Positions 16,342 through 24,524 of a stretch of 64,000 nt of DNA are shown one piece after another (position 1 is the first letter of the stretch; each line of letters begins with the position of its first letter). A model generated the notes under the pieces. The model was not told where the DNA came from, ran no database searches, and saw nothing but the letters and a program-made list of their open reading frames with translations. This stretch comes from Eubacteriales bacterium. Lineage in GTDB: Bacteria > Bacillota > Clostridia > Lachnospirales > Lachnospiraceae. Made by a program: the position numbers and the translations under genes. The DNA lies in the NCBI GenBank assembly GCA_030524745.1, contig JAUNGC010000002.1:1-64000 (forward strand), written 5' to 3'.

Positions 16342-16971
16342 ATGAAAAGAAAAATCGCGCCGGTATTCGTCGCTGCATTGGTGCTTGTGCTGACAGCCTG
16401 TGGGGCGGCGAACGACTCTGACAATACCAATAATTCGCCCGCACAGACAGAATCCGGTCAGCCTGCGCAGAGCGATAGCAATGCGCAGGCTTCACAGAAT
16501 AATGGAGAAAACAGTACGGAGAACGCTGACAATGCGGAGAACGCGGGAACGGGAAAGATCCTGATTGCCTATTTTGCGGTCGCTGAAAACAGCGATGTGG
16601 ATGCCGTTTCTTCCGCCAGCGTTACAGAAGTGGACGGCGAAGCAAAGGGGCTTGTCCGGACGGTAGCGGAGGACATTCAGACTGTCACCGGCGGCGACCT
16701 GTTTTCCATCGAAACCTCGGTAGACTATCCGGGAGATATCAATGATCTGATTGAATATGCGTCTGTGGAACAGGATAACGATGAACGTCCGGAACTGACC
16801 TCGCATATTGAGAACCTCGACGAATATGACACGATTCAGAAGTTGGAACCGGATGCCACAGTAATTTCCGATGGATTTACTGTCAGTCATGAGACAGCGG
16901 CGGCATCCGTATCTGATGTGGCCGCCGATGTGGAAGAATGGCTGCACGGCCTGGGCCTGAGCGCTGAATGA
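16342..16971 (+). CDS. Flavodoxin-like lipoprotein with internal deletion
   Basis: 209 residues with lipobox L-T-A-C and a long Asn/Ser/Gln-rich linker. The flavodoxin fold begins I-L-I-A-Y-F-A-V-A-E-N. At D-E-Y-D-T the sequence jumps directly to I-Q-K-L-E-P-D-A-T-V. Relatives have about 45 residues between these points, including the W-W flavin-contact loop and the F-x-T-S/H-x-G strand (compare the protein at 1112). The deletion is in frame, so a protein can be made, but FMN binding is doubtful. Likely a dying gene that has kept its frame. It ends 14 bp before the LysR remnant. Confidence 0.8.
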   Translation: MKRKIAPVFVAALVLVLTACGAANDSDNTNNSPAQTESGQPAQSDSNAQASQNNGENSTENADNAENAGTGKILIAYFAVAENSDVDAVSSASVTEVDGEAKGLVRTVAEDIQTVTGGDLFSIETSVDYPGDINDLIEYASVEQDNDERPELTSHIENLDEYDTIQKLEPDATVISDGFTVSHETAAASVSDVAADVEEWLHGLGLSAE

Positions 16972-16984
16972 CGGGGACGCCTGT

Positions 16985-17167
16985 ATGGATACGAAATCGC
17001 TGGAATATTTCATCGCGCTTTATCGGTGTAAAAATATGCACAAGGCGGCAGAAGACTTATTTTTGACGCAGCAGGGATTGAGCCAGGCGGTCACAAGGCT
17101 GGAAAAAGAGTGCGGAGCGCAGCTTTTTGAAAGAGGGCCTCACGGCGGATGCTTAAAGGAAGTCTGA
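16985..17167 (+). pseudogene. LysR-type regulator remnant, DNA-binding domain only
   Basis: 60 residues: the complete LysR helix-turn-helix (L-E-Y-F-I-A-L, H-K-A-A-E-D-L, L-T-Q-Q-G-L-S-Q-A-V, then Q-L-F-E-R-G-P-H-G) and an early stop. The whole effector domain is missing. The DNA right after the break runs into the promoter copy at 17200, so a deletion joined the two. A free LysR DNA-binding domain could still occupy operators, but that is speculation. Confidence 0.85.
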
Positions 17168-17199
17168 GACGGTTTGGGCGGGCTGTTATTCCATGCCGC

Positions 17200-17269
17200 G
17201 CAGTATGCGCGCAGATTATACTATATTGTCCATTCGGCATTGTACTTTTTTTAATTCGCATTTTATAAT
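17200..17269 (+). promoter_or_regulatory. Promoter with adjoining half-dyad, copy 2
   Basis: TTGTAC at 17240-17245 and TATAAT at 17264-17269 are 18 bp apart, as in the copy at 14789. TCGGCA directly before the -35 box is kept, but the left half of the dyad has changed (TGTCCA). CAGTATGCGC lies at 17201-17210. It drives the aldo/keto reductase at 17340. Confidence 0.65.
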
Positions 17270-17339
17270 GAACATGAAACAAGGGAAGAAAGAAGCATTT
17301 CCCTACTGGCGAAAGCGGAACGAAAAGGAGGATATCGTA

Positions 17340-18197
17340 ATGGAAAAAATAATACTGAACAATGGGGTAGAGATGCCGCTGGAAGGTTTTGGCGTGTTTC
17401 AGATTCCGGACGCCGCACAGTGCGAGCAGGTTGTATACGACGCAATCAGAACAGGATACCGGCTGCTGGATACGGCGGCGGCGTATGGAAACGAGGCGGC
17501 TGTGGGAAAGGGCGTTGCAAGAGCAATCAAGGACGGACTGACTACCAGAGAAGAACTGTTTATTACCACGAAGGTATGGGTCAATGACATGGAAAATGAA
17601 GAGGATGCGTACCGGGCGGTAAAGACTTCTCTTGAAAAACTGGAAATGGGATATGTGGATCTGATTCTTTTACATCAGCCCATGAAAGACTATTTTGCGG
17701 CGTATAGAGGCATCACGAGAGCATATAAGGAAGGCCTGACCAGAGCGATCGGCGTTGCAAACTTTTATCCGGCCATTCTTACAAATTTCTGCGAGACGGT
17801 AGAAGTAATACCCGCTGTCAATCAGGTGGAACTGCATCCGTTCTTCGTGCAGGCGGAGGCGCTGGAAAATATGAAAGCATACGGCGTTGTGCCCCAGGCG
17901 TGGGGACCGCTGGCGGAAGGAAAGCACGGCATCTTTACCGATCCGGAACTTACTGCAATAGGCAGCAAATATGGAAAAACGGCGGCGCAGGTGGCGCTTA
18001 AATGGAATGCGCAGCGAGGCGTCTCCATTATTCCGAAGTCTGTTCATGTGGACAGAATGGAACAGAATATGGACATCTGGGACTTTACGCTGACGGAAGA
18101 AGAGATGGAAAAGGTCGCTGCGAAGGATCTGGGACACAGCGAGATTGTAGATCATGCGGATCCGGCGTTCGTAAAGCTGGTATTAAATCTGCATTGA
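17340..18197 (+). CDS. Aldo/keto reductase (AKR5-like), second copy
   Basis: 285 residues, similar throughout to the enzyme at 15478 (shared L-N-N-G-V-x-M-P, F-Q-I-P, W-D-F-T-L, G-H-S-E-I). Tetrad: D and Y in L-L-D-T-A-A-A-Y, K in T-T-K-V-W, H in L-L-H-Q-P. The start ATG 17340 follows AAAAGGAGG. It has its own promoter at 17240 and a terminator after it, so it is a single-gene unit. It carries a four-residue insertion (A-I-K-D) near the E-E-L-F-I motif relative to its neighbour. Substrate unknown. Confidence 0.92.
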   Translation: MEKIILNNGVEMPLEGFGVFQIPDAAQCEQVVYDAIRTGYRLLDTAAAYGNEAAVGKGVARAIKDGLTTREELFITTKVWVNDMENEEDAYRAVKTSLEKLEMGYVDLILLHQPMKDYFAAYRGITRAYKEGLTRAIGVANFYPAILTNFCETVEVIPAVNQVELHPFFVQAEALENMKAYGVVPQAWGPLAEGKHGIFTDPELTAIGSKYGKTAAQVALKWNAQRGVSIIPKSVHVDRMEQNMDIWDFTLTEEEMEKVAAKDLGHSEIVDHADPAFVKLVLNLH

Positions 18198-18242
18198 TAC
18201 CCTTGTGCACAACGGATAACTGAAAAAAGATACCGCGCAGAA

Positions 18243-18277
18243 CTGCTGCCCCGCGCACACCGGGGCAGCAGATTTTT
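18243..18277. terminator. Terminator between converging aldo/keto reductase and LysR genes
   Basis: A perfect 11-bp GC-rich stem, CTGCTGCCCCG (18243-18253) with CGGGGCAGCAG (18261-18271), is followed by five T on the + strand. The LysR stop at 18276 overlaps the T run. Confidence 0.9.
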
Positions 18278-19121
18278 ATAAATTGCGCTGGTCCGGAAGA
18301 TAAGTCCTGTGAGACTTATGCACAGAGCAGTAAAAGGTAACATGAGCCTCCGGGGCGAGGATGGGAAGCGTCACACGGTTCTGATTCTGCCACCGGTCAC
18401 TGTGCTTTAAGGTCAGATTGGATGCAAAAGCAGGAAGCGCAGAAAGCTGAACCAGCGCGGAAAATGCCTCATCCTGATCCTGAAGAATGAACTTTGTCTG
18501 CGGCATTTTCGAGATGATTCGTTCATTCCAGATACCGATTTCTTTGAACAACAGCATGGTCTCTCCTGCCATATCTTCCAGTTGAATTCCCTCCCTGCTG
18601 TTGGCAAGCGGATGGGCGGGTGGGACGGTAAGGTAGAGGTATTCATCACAAAAAGGCCGGCAGAGAATATCGGGCATATTCGTTTCCTGATCGGTAATGA
18701 TTAACTGATAGGTTCCTTTTTCCAATCCGGAAAGCAGGTTTTCCGGACTGTCCATCTCGGAAGTCAGCGCCATCCCATAGAAACGTTCTGTCAGTTCCGG
18801 AAGTAATTCCAACAAAGGCCCGGGAGCGCAGGAGCCGATGGAAATGGTACGCAGGCTCCTCTCATAAGCCTGGATCGCGCCCATCATTGTATTTACGTCG
18901 TCCAGAATCCGTCTGGCATACTGGACGGCGAGTTCTCCGGTCCGGTTCAGGGTCATTTTATTTTTCTGCCGGTCAAACAAAGTGACATTCCATTCGGCTT
19001 CCAGTTTTTGTATGGAACGGGTAAGCGCCGGCTGGGAGATATGAACAATTTCTGCGGCTTTTGACAGTGTGCCGGTATCGGCAATAGCGACCAGTTGATA
19101 AAACTGATTTAATTCGGCCAT
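18276..19121 (-). CDS. LysR-type transcriptional regulator, divergent from 19323 operon
   Basis: 281 residues with an N-terminal helix-turn-helix (L-S-K-A-A-E-I-V-H-I-S-Q-P-A-L-T-R) and a full effector domain. It is read away from the carboxymuconolactone decarboxylase-like gene, with 201 bp between the two start codons; divergent placement is the classic sign that a LysR protein controls the neighbouring operon. The fragment ending A-K-L-E-A-E-W-N-V is typical of the family, and CTTTGCAGGA-type bases precede the start. Effector unknown. Confidence 0.9.
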   Translation of the reverse strand: MAELNQFYQLVAIADTGTLSKAAEIVHISQPALTRSIQKLEAEWNVTLFDRQKNKMTLNRTGELAVQYARRILDDVNTMMGAIQAYERSLRTISIGSCAPGPLLELLPELTERFYGMALTSEMDSPENLLSGLEKGTYQLIITDQETNMPDILCRPFCDEYLYLTVPPAHPLANSREGIQLEDMAGETMLLFKEIGIWNERIISKMPQTKFILQDQDEAFSALVQLSALPAFASNLTLKHSDRWQNQNRVTLPILAPEAHVTFYCSVHKSHRTYLPDQRNL

Positions 19122-19200
19122 AGCAAGTCCTCCTTTGCAGGATATGTCTGTATTATAACAGATTCTGATAGAAAATTTTAAATTTTTTGCCGGAAACCTA

Positions 19201-19231
19201 TTGACCGGTGGTAACTACCGCAAATTATAAT
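19201..19231 (+). promoter_or_regulatory. 19-bp-spacer promoter with central dyad, copy 2
   Basis: TTGACC at 19201-19206 and TATAAT at 19226-19231, 19 bp apart, with GGTGGT-A-ACTACC (one mismatch in the dyad) directly after the -35 box. It matches the copy at 6475 over about 30 bp. It drives the operon 19323-22719. Confidence 0.75.
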
Positions 19232-19322
19232 CGGTTGTATAAAGCGGTTGCAACAAACGGATGCCGGACGGCGCTTGCAGCGCATGGCTGGCTCATAGAA
19301 GAAGAGAAAGGAGACTTCTTTC

Positions 19323-20078
19323 ATGGATCAAATAACGGAAGAAAGAATTACAAAATTATTTGCGGGAACGGGTCCGGCGCTTTGCAGGACAGATCCGGAG
19401 TTTACAAAAATCATTGCGGATTTCGCCTGGGGCGAGGCGGTAGAGGCGGGCAAACTCACGGAGAAGGAGCGGCGGCTGTGTATTTTATCGGCGCTTTTAG
19501 GCTGTCAGGGGATCGGAATGTTTCAGAACATGCTCCACGAAGCGCTTTATGCCGGCGTCGATCCGGTTGCCGTCAAGGAAGTGATCTATCAGGCGACGGC
19601 GTACCTGGGGATCGGAAGGACCTATGACTTTTTGCAGGCGGCGAACCGGATTATGAAGGAGCATGGCATCAGCCTGCCGCTTGCGCCCCAGAGTACCACC
19701 GATGAGAAAACGCGTTTCGGGGATGGGCTGGCAAAGCAGGTGGATCTGTTTGGTCCCGATATGGCGAAGCGCCAGACCGAAGCGCCGCCCCTTCGCCGGA
19801 ACATCAACCGCTGGCTGGCGGACAACTGCTTTGGCGATTATTATACCCGCGGCGGGCTGAATGATCAGGAGAGGGAGTTGGTTACGTTCTGCTTTCTGCT
19901 GGCGCAGGGCGGCTGCGAAAACCAGTTGCGGGGGCATACGGCAGGAAACTTCGGCGTAGGCAATGATCCGGAGAAACTCTACAGCGCGGTGGAGCAGTGC
20001 ATGCCTTACGTCGGCTATCCCCGTAGCTTAAACGCCATGAACATCATCGATGAAGTGGCGCGGCAGGCGAAAAAATGA
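19323..20078 (+). CDS. Carboxymuconolactone decarboxylase-like protein (two CMD units)
   Basis: 251 residues built of two AhpD/CMD-type helical units (about residues 25-110 and 150-245). The first has A-L-L-G-C-Q-G-I-G-M-F-Q-N-M-L-H-E-A-L, the second C-E-N-Q-L-R-G-H-T-A-G-N-F, each with the conserved His of the fold. The C-x-x-C pair of the peroxidase-linked AhpD is missing, so a decarboxylase or unknown redox role is more likely. ATG 19323 follows AAAGGAG. First gene of a four-gene operon with a dehydrogenase, a RibD-C reductase and DUF4405. Confidence 0.88.
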   Translation: MDQITEERITKLFAGTGPALCRTDPEFTKIIADFAWGEAVEAGKLTEKERRLCILSALLGCQGIGMFQNMLHEALYAGVDPVAVKEVIYQATAYLGIGRTYDFLQAANRIMKEHGISLPLAPQSTTDEKTRFGDGLAKQVDLFGPDMAKRQTEAPPLRRNINRWLADNCFGDYYTRGGLNDQERELVTFCFLLAQGGCENQLRGHTAGNFGVGNDPEKLYSAVEQCMPYVGYPRSLNAMNIIDEVARQAKK

Positions 20079-20127
20079 TAGCGGGCAAAACATGATAACG
20101 GCAGAGAAATGACAGGAGGTTCAGGTC

Positions 20128-21273
20128 ATGGAAAAGTTTAACTATTCTTATCCCACAAGGGTATATTTTGGAGAAGGAAGCGCAAAAGAGGCGCTGTCAA
20201 AGGAACTGGAAAAGGTCGGAAAAAAGGTGATGCTGGCTTACGGCGGCGGTTCTATCAAAAGAAACGGCATATATGACGAGATCGCAGCGATTTTGACGCA
20301 GGCGGGCAAGGAAATCGTGGACTTTGACGGCATTATGTCCAATCCCACCTACAGCAAAGTGCAGGCGGGCGCGGCGCTGGCGCGCAGAGAAAAAGCGGAC
20401 TTCATTCTGGCGGTGGGCGGCGGCAGCGTGATCGACTGCTGCAAGGTGATTTCCGCTCAGGCGGTGCTGGACGGGGATATCTGGGCGCTGGAATATGAAA
20501 AGCGTCAGTTCCCGACCGCGGGAATTCCCATGGGCGCGATCGTGACGGCGTCCGGAACGGGCGCGGAAATGAACGCGGGCGCGGTGATCACCTATGAAGA
20601 AAAAAAGTGGAAAGGACCGATCGTTGGAACGGCGGCTTCCTTTGCGGTTCTCGATCCGGAGTATACCCTGACCGTGCCGCCCATGCAGGTTCTGTCCGGA
20701 GCCTTTGACACGCTCAGCCACGCCATGGAGACCTATCTGGGCTGTTCCGATCAGGACAATGTTTCCGACGATGTGGCGCTGGCGGTGATGAGAAATACGG
20801 TGGTCAACATGCGCCGCCTGCTTGCGGATATCAACGACCTGCAGGCGCGCAGCAACCTGATGTGGGATTCTGCCATGGCGGAAAACGGTATTTTAAAATG
20901 CGGACGCCTGACCGACTTTCAGGCGCACCAGATTGAGCATCAACTGGGCGCCTATACGGACTGCAACCATGGTCAGGGGCTGGCGGTGATCCATCCCGCT
21001 TATTACCGTCATATATTAAAGGACGCGCCGGAGAAATTCACCCGGTTTGCAAAAATTGTGTTTGGCGCAGACACCGCTGAAGACGGCGTGGACGCGCTGG
21101 AAAACTTCATCAAAGAGTGCGGATTGCCCACAAAGCTGGGACAGTTAAAATCCACAGTGGAAATCACGCCCGAAGTGCTGCGTCAGGTGGCGGATACCTG
21201 CAACATCATCAAGTGCAATCCCCGGGAACTTGGCCGGGATGAAATTTACGAAATTCTGATGGAATGTTTATAA
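20128..21273 (+). CDS. Iron-containing alcohol dehydrogenase (YqhD/BDH-like), second copy
   Basis: 381 residues, paralogous to 13489-14658 over its whole length. The nucleotide-binding strings A-Y-G-G-G-S-I and V-G-G-G-S-V-I-D-C-C-K are present. Metal ligands: D and H in G-A-F-D-T-L-S-H, H in H-Q-I-E-H-Q-L-G-A, H in N-H-G-Q-G-L-A-V. AGGAGG precedes the start. Second gene of the operon from 19323. The two paralogues are under different promoters, which suggests related substrates with different inducers. Confidence 0.93.
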   Translation: MEKFNYSYPTRVYFGEGSAKEALSKELEKVGKKVMLAYGGGSIKRNGIYDEIAAILTQAGKEIVDFDGIMSNPTYSKVQAGAALARREKADFILAVGGGSVIDCCKVISAQAVLDGDIWALEYEKRQFPTAGIPMGAIVTASGTGAEMNAGAVITYEEKKWKGPIVGTAASFAVLDPEYTLTVPPMQVLSGAFDTLSHAMETYLGCSDQDNVSDDVALAVMRNTVVNMRRLLADINDLQARSNLMWDSAMAENGILKCGRLTDFQAHQIEHQLGAYTDCNHGQGLAVIHPAYYRHILKDAPEKFTRFAKIVFGADTAEDGVDALENFIKECGLPTKLGQLKSTVEITPEVLRQVADTCNIIKCNPRELGRDEIYEILMECL

Positions 21274-21305
21274 ATGGAATGCTTATAAGATAACAAGGAG
21301 ATTTT

Positions 21306-22025
21306 ATGGAACGATCCTATATGATTTGCCATATACTGAGCGCGCTGGACGGGAAAATTGCCGGCGCGTTCATGGAAACAAAAGCCTGCGGCGAGGTGAG
21401 CCGGGAGTATGCCCGCATCCGCTCGGAATACCAGGCGGACGCGTGGCTTTACGGAACCGTGACCACAAAAGAATTTACGCAGGGAAAAAGGCCGAAGCTG
21501 GACCCGGCGGTCAAGGCGCCTGAGGGCGACTTTGTGGCGGTGAGCGATGCGCCGCTTTATTATGTTTCCGTCGACACACAGGGAGAGATCGGCTGGGAAT
21601 CCGGCACCTTTTCAAAGGCGGGCAGACCGGACGCCCATGTGATCGAGGTGCTGACCAAAAGCACAGACCCGGCTTACCGCGCCTATCTTTACAGCCGGGG
21701 GATTTCCTATATTCTGGCGGGAAAAGAGGAACTGGACAGCAGGCTGGCGGCGAAAAAACTGTATCAACTGTTCGGGATCGATACCGTTTTGATCTGCGGC
21801 GGCGGTACGGTGAACTGGACGTTTTTGCAGCAGGGCGCGGTGGACGAACTGAGCCTGCTGATCGCGCCCGTGGCGGACGGCGCGCCGGATACGGTGACGG
21901 TATTTGAAAAATCGCCGCTTCTGCCGGCGTGCATGCCCATCGAATTTCAACTGAAAAATGTGGAAAAACTCAAGGGCGACGGCGTCCGGCTGGTTTATAC
22001 GGTGAATCAAAAGGGACAGGAGTAA
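21306..22025 (+). CDS. RibD C-terminal-domain (dihydrofolate reductase-like) reductase
   Basis: 239 residues of the RibD-C fold: M-I-C-H-I-L-S-A-L-D-G-K-I near the start, and G-I-D-T-V-L-I-C-G-G-G-T-V-N as the phosphate-binding turn, then V-D-E-L-S-L-L-I-A-P-V. The deaminase domain of true RibD is absent. Stand-alone members are NADPH-dependent reductases of unknown substrate, often next to aldehyde-metabolising genes. AAGGAG precedes the start. It sits between the dehydrogenase and DUF4405 with small gaps, third in the operon. Confidence 0.88.
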   Translation: MERSYMICHILSALDGKIAGAFMETKACGEVSREYARIRSEYQADAWLYGTVTTKEFTQGKRPKLDPAVKAPEGDFVAVSDAPLYYVSVDTQGEIGWESGTFSKAGRPDAHVIEVLTKSTDPAYRAYLYSRGISYILAGKEELDSRLAAKKLYQLFGIDTVLICGGGTVNWTFLQQGAVDELSLLIAPVADGAPDTVTVFEKSPLLPACMPIEFQLKNVEKLKGDGVRLVYTVNQKGQE

Positions 22026-22035
22026 GCGTGACGAA

Positions 22036-22719
22036 ATGAAACCGATCATGATAAAACGAATCTGTGTGGACGTTGCGATGACCGTGGTTCTGCTGTTTTT
22101 AATGGCGTATGAACTTGTGGGACAGGCGACTCATGAATGGCTGGGGATTACGATGTTTGTACTGTTTGTCATACATCATGTGATAAATGGAAAATGGTGC
22201 GGGAGCATTCTGAAAGGCCGCTATACGCCGCTGCGCGTCTGGCAGACGCTGCTGGTGGCGCTGGTGCTTCTTTCCATGCTCGGTTCCATGGTCAGCGGCA
22301 TAATCCTTTCCCGCCATCTTTTCACGTTTCTGCCGATCAGTGGAGGAAGAGCCTTTGCCAGAAGCCTCCATATGATAGCGGCATACTGGGGTTTTGTGTG
22401 GATGTCGCTCCATTTGGGGTTGCATTGGAATATGATGACGGGCATGGCGGGAAGGCTTTTTCAAAAGCCGTCCGCTGCCCGGACCTGGGCGCTGAGAGCG
22501 CTGGCGCTCGCCATTGCCGCTTATGGCGTTTACGCCTTTGTGAAGCGGGAAGTGGGAAGCTACATGCTTTTGCGGATTCAGTTTGTATTCTTCGATTTTG
22601 AAGAGCCGCTCGTTTTTTTCCTGCTGGATTATATGGCGGTCATGGGACTGTTTGTATTTCTGGGCCATTACTTCGCCGGGCTTTTGCGGCGGCGTGGCCG
22701 GGGGAGAAAGCGGCTGTGA
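22036..22719 (+). CDS. DUF4405 membrane protein, full length
   Basis: 227 residues with about six transmembrane helices. Histidines recur in hydrophobic surroundings: V-I-H-H-V-I-N, L-S-R-H-L, S-L-H-M, H-L-G-L-H-W and G-H-Y-F. Such histidines could bind heme as in small cytochrome-b-like proteins; that is inference. It may pass electrons between the cytoplasmic dehydrogenases and the outside flavoproteins. It ends the operon from 19323; its truncated relative is at 6510. Start ATG 22036 follows CAGGAG at some distance; ATG 22048 is an alternative. Confidence 0.82.
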   Translation: MKPIMIKRICVDVAMTVVLLFLMAYELVGQATHEWLGITMFVLFVIHHVINGKWCGSILKGRYTPLRVWQTLLVALVLLSMLGSMVSGIILSRHLFTFLPISGGRAFARSLHMIAAYWGFVWMSLHLGLHWNMMTGMAGRLFQKPSAARTWALRALALAIAAYGVYAFVKREVGSYMLLRIQFVFFDFEEPLVFFLLDYMAVMGLFVFLGHYFAGLLRRRGRGRKRL

Positions 22720-22729
22720 AAAAACTCAC

Positions 22730-22757
22730 TTGACAAAGAAAAGTTGTCGTGTATAAT
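22730..22757 (+). promoter_or_regulatory. Promoter of the MATE gene
   Basis: TTGACA at 22730-22735, 16-bp spacer, TATAAT at 22752-22757. Both boxes match the vegetative consensus exactly. Confidence 0.88.
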
Positions 22758-22780
22758 AAAATTGCTTGCTCGGAGGGCAA

Positions 22781-22855
22781 ATCATTCGATGGAAATGATG
22801 GGCTGGATAAGGCAACAGGCTGAGACGCCTGGTTGGTTTATCCGGTCCTTTTTTT
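22781..22855 (+). terminator. Leader attenuator of the MATE gene
   Basis: Between the promoter and the ribosome site lie a hairpin ATCATT/AATGAT (22781-22798) and a second, larger hairpin. In the latter GGATAA (22805-22810) pairs with TTATCC (22838-22843) around an inner CAGGC/GCCTG stem, followed by seven T (22849-22855). A full terminator in a leader implies control by antitermination. A frame from ATG 22789 runs through the terminator in phase with the MATE gene. Confidence 0.7.
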
Positions 22856-22881
22856 ATTTAAGAAACAGGAGGAATGGAACG

Positions 22882-24225
22882 ATGGATTTTTTAACAAGCA
22901 AAGTCAAACCCATGTACTTTAAGTATCTGGCTGCCGCGTTTGGGAGCGCGCTGATTTCTTCGATTTACGGCGTGGTGGATATGGCGATGGTGGGGCAGTA
23001 TCAGGGGCCAGACGGCACCGCGGCGCTGGCGGTGGTCAGCCCGGTCTGGAATATCATATACAGTCTGGGGCTGCTGATGGGCATCGGCGGCTCGGTGCTG
23101 TTTTCCACTTTACGCGGGGAATCTTTGCAAAACCGAAAAAAGTCAAACGAATATTTTACGGCGGCGCTGATCGGCGTTTCGACGCTGGCGATCATTACAT
23201 GGCTGATCGTCATTTTCTTTGACAAGGAACTCCTGCTTTTATTTGGCGCGGAAGAGACGCTGCTGCCATTGGCAAGACGCTATATTTTCCCGGTCAAATT
23301 TGTGGTGCCGAGTTTCTTGTTCACGCAGTTGATGGCGGCGTTTCTGCGCAATGACGGGAATCCGGGACTGGCCACCAAAGCGGTGCTGTTCGGCGGAATT
23401 TTCAACGTGTTCGGGGACTACTTTTTCGTTTTCATATTGGATATGGGAATCATGGGGGCTGGTCTTGCAACCGCCATGGGTTCCGTGTTCTCCCTGATCA
23501 TGATGCTGACGCACTTTCGCAGCGGCAAAAATACGCTCAGGCTGGAAAAGCCGGAAAAACTGTTCTTTTCTTTGAAAAAAATCTGTGTGACAGGTTTTTC
23601 CACATTTTTTATCGATGTGGCAATGGGAATTCTGACCATGCTGTTCAACCGGCAGATTTTGAAGTATCTGGGAACGGAAGCATTGTCGGTTTATGGAATT
23701 ATTATCAATATCAGCACCTTTGTGCAGTGCTGTGCCTACAGTATCGGGCAGGCCTCCCAGCCCATGATTTCCACCAACTTCGGAGCGGGAAAAGGGGAGC
23801 GGATCAGGCAGATTTTGAAGTATGCGCTGGGAACGGCCGCTGTGTTCGGCGCAGTCTGGACCGCGCTGGCGGAATTTGCTCCCAATTTGTTTGTCTATAT
23901 TTTTATGACGCCGACGGAAGGGATACTTGCCATTGCGCCGCAGATCATACGCAGCTACGGGATTTCCTTTTTGCTGCTGCCGTTTAATATTTTTTCAACC
24001 TATTATTTCCAGGCGCTGATGAAGCCGTCAACCTCTTTTATCGTTTCGGTGTCCAGAGGGGCGCTGATCAGCGGCATTTTGATTTATCTGCTGCCCGCTT
24101 TGACAGGCGCGGATGCAATCTGGTTTGCGATGCCGCTTACGGAGTTCATCGTGGCGGTTTATGTGGCGATTAAGATGAAGCGATACACGAAGCAGTTACC
24201 AAAAGAAAGGGAGGTTATCAGATGA
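22882..24225 (+). CDS. MATE-family efflux transporter
   Basis: 447 residues with twelve transmembrane helices in two halves. Typical MATE strings are present: G-V-V-D-M-A-M-V-G-Q in the first half, A-F-L-R-N-D-G-N-P between, and S-I-G-Q-A-S-Q-P-M-I-S-T-N-F-G-A-G in the second. It exports cationic drugs or metabolites with Na+ or H+. AGGAGG at 22868-22873 fixes the start at ATG 22882, although the frame stays open upstream into the leader. The stop overlaps the start of the kinase-like remnant (ATGA). Confidence 0.9.
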   Translation: MDFLTSKVKPMYFKYLAAAFGSALISSIYGVVDMAMVGQYQGPDGTAALAVVSPVWNIIYSLGLLMGIGGSVLFSTLRGESLQNRKKSNEYFTAALIGVSTLAIITWLIVIFFDKELLLLFGAEETLLPLARRYIFPVKFVVPSFLFTQLMAAFLRNDGNPGLATKAVLFGGIFNVFGDYFFVFILDMGIMGAGLATAMGSVFSLIMMLTHFRSGKNTLRLEKPEKLFFSLKKICVTGFSTFFIDVAMGILTMLFNRQILKYLGTEALSVYGIIINISTFVQCCAYSIGQASQPMISTNFGAGKGERIRQILKYALGTAAVFGAVWTALAEFAPNLFVYIFMTPTEGILAIAPQIIRSYGISFLLLPFNIFSTYYFQALMKPSTSFIVSVSRGALISGILIYLLPALTGADAIWFAMPLTEFIVAVYVAIKMKRYTKQLPKEREVIR

Positions 24226-24359
24226 ACAGAATTATCACTGTGGGAAGAGAATTCGGAAGCGGCGGCCGCGAATTTGGCAGGCGGCTTGCGGAACACTTAC
24301 AGCTTGCTTACTACGATCAGGAAATCATCTCGGAGATCGTAGCCAGGACAGAACTTTAG
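24222..24359 (+). pseudogene. N-terminal fragment of a cytidylate-kinase-like protein
   Basis: 45 residues: I-I-T-V-G-R-E-F-G-S-G-G-R-E-F-G, the P-loop-type start of the cytidylate kinase-like family, then L-A-Y-Y-D-Q-E-I-I, and a stop. The rest of the domain (about 150 residues) is missing, cut by a deletion. It overlaps the MATE stop by four bases, so it was once coupled to MATE translation. The same domain is fused to the next, broken MATE gene. Confidence 0.85.
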
Positions 24360-24524
24360 AGAACTGACAGAATCATCAAATACAGGTTTGGTGATTCTGC
24401 CAGGTATATAGATTCGGGAATCTTGTTCGTTTTGACTATGGTATGAAAAAGACAAAAGTGTTAAAATAAAATACATGGCACGATACAAGCTTAGAAGCAG
24501 GCGGTTACGAAACAGCTTCGCGAC

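Noticed and set aside
22758..22855. A known riboswitch class (guanidine, tetrahydrofolate, SAM) before the MATE gene
   Set aside because: I could not fit the core bases of any known class; only an attenuator can be supported.
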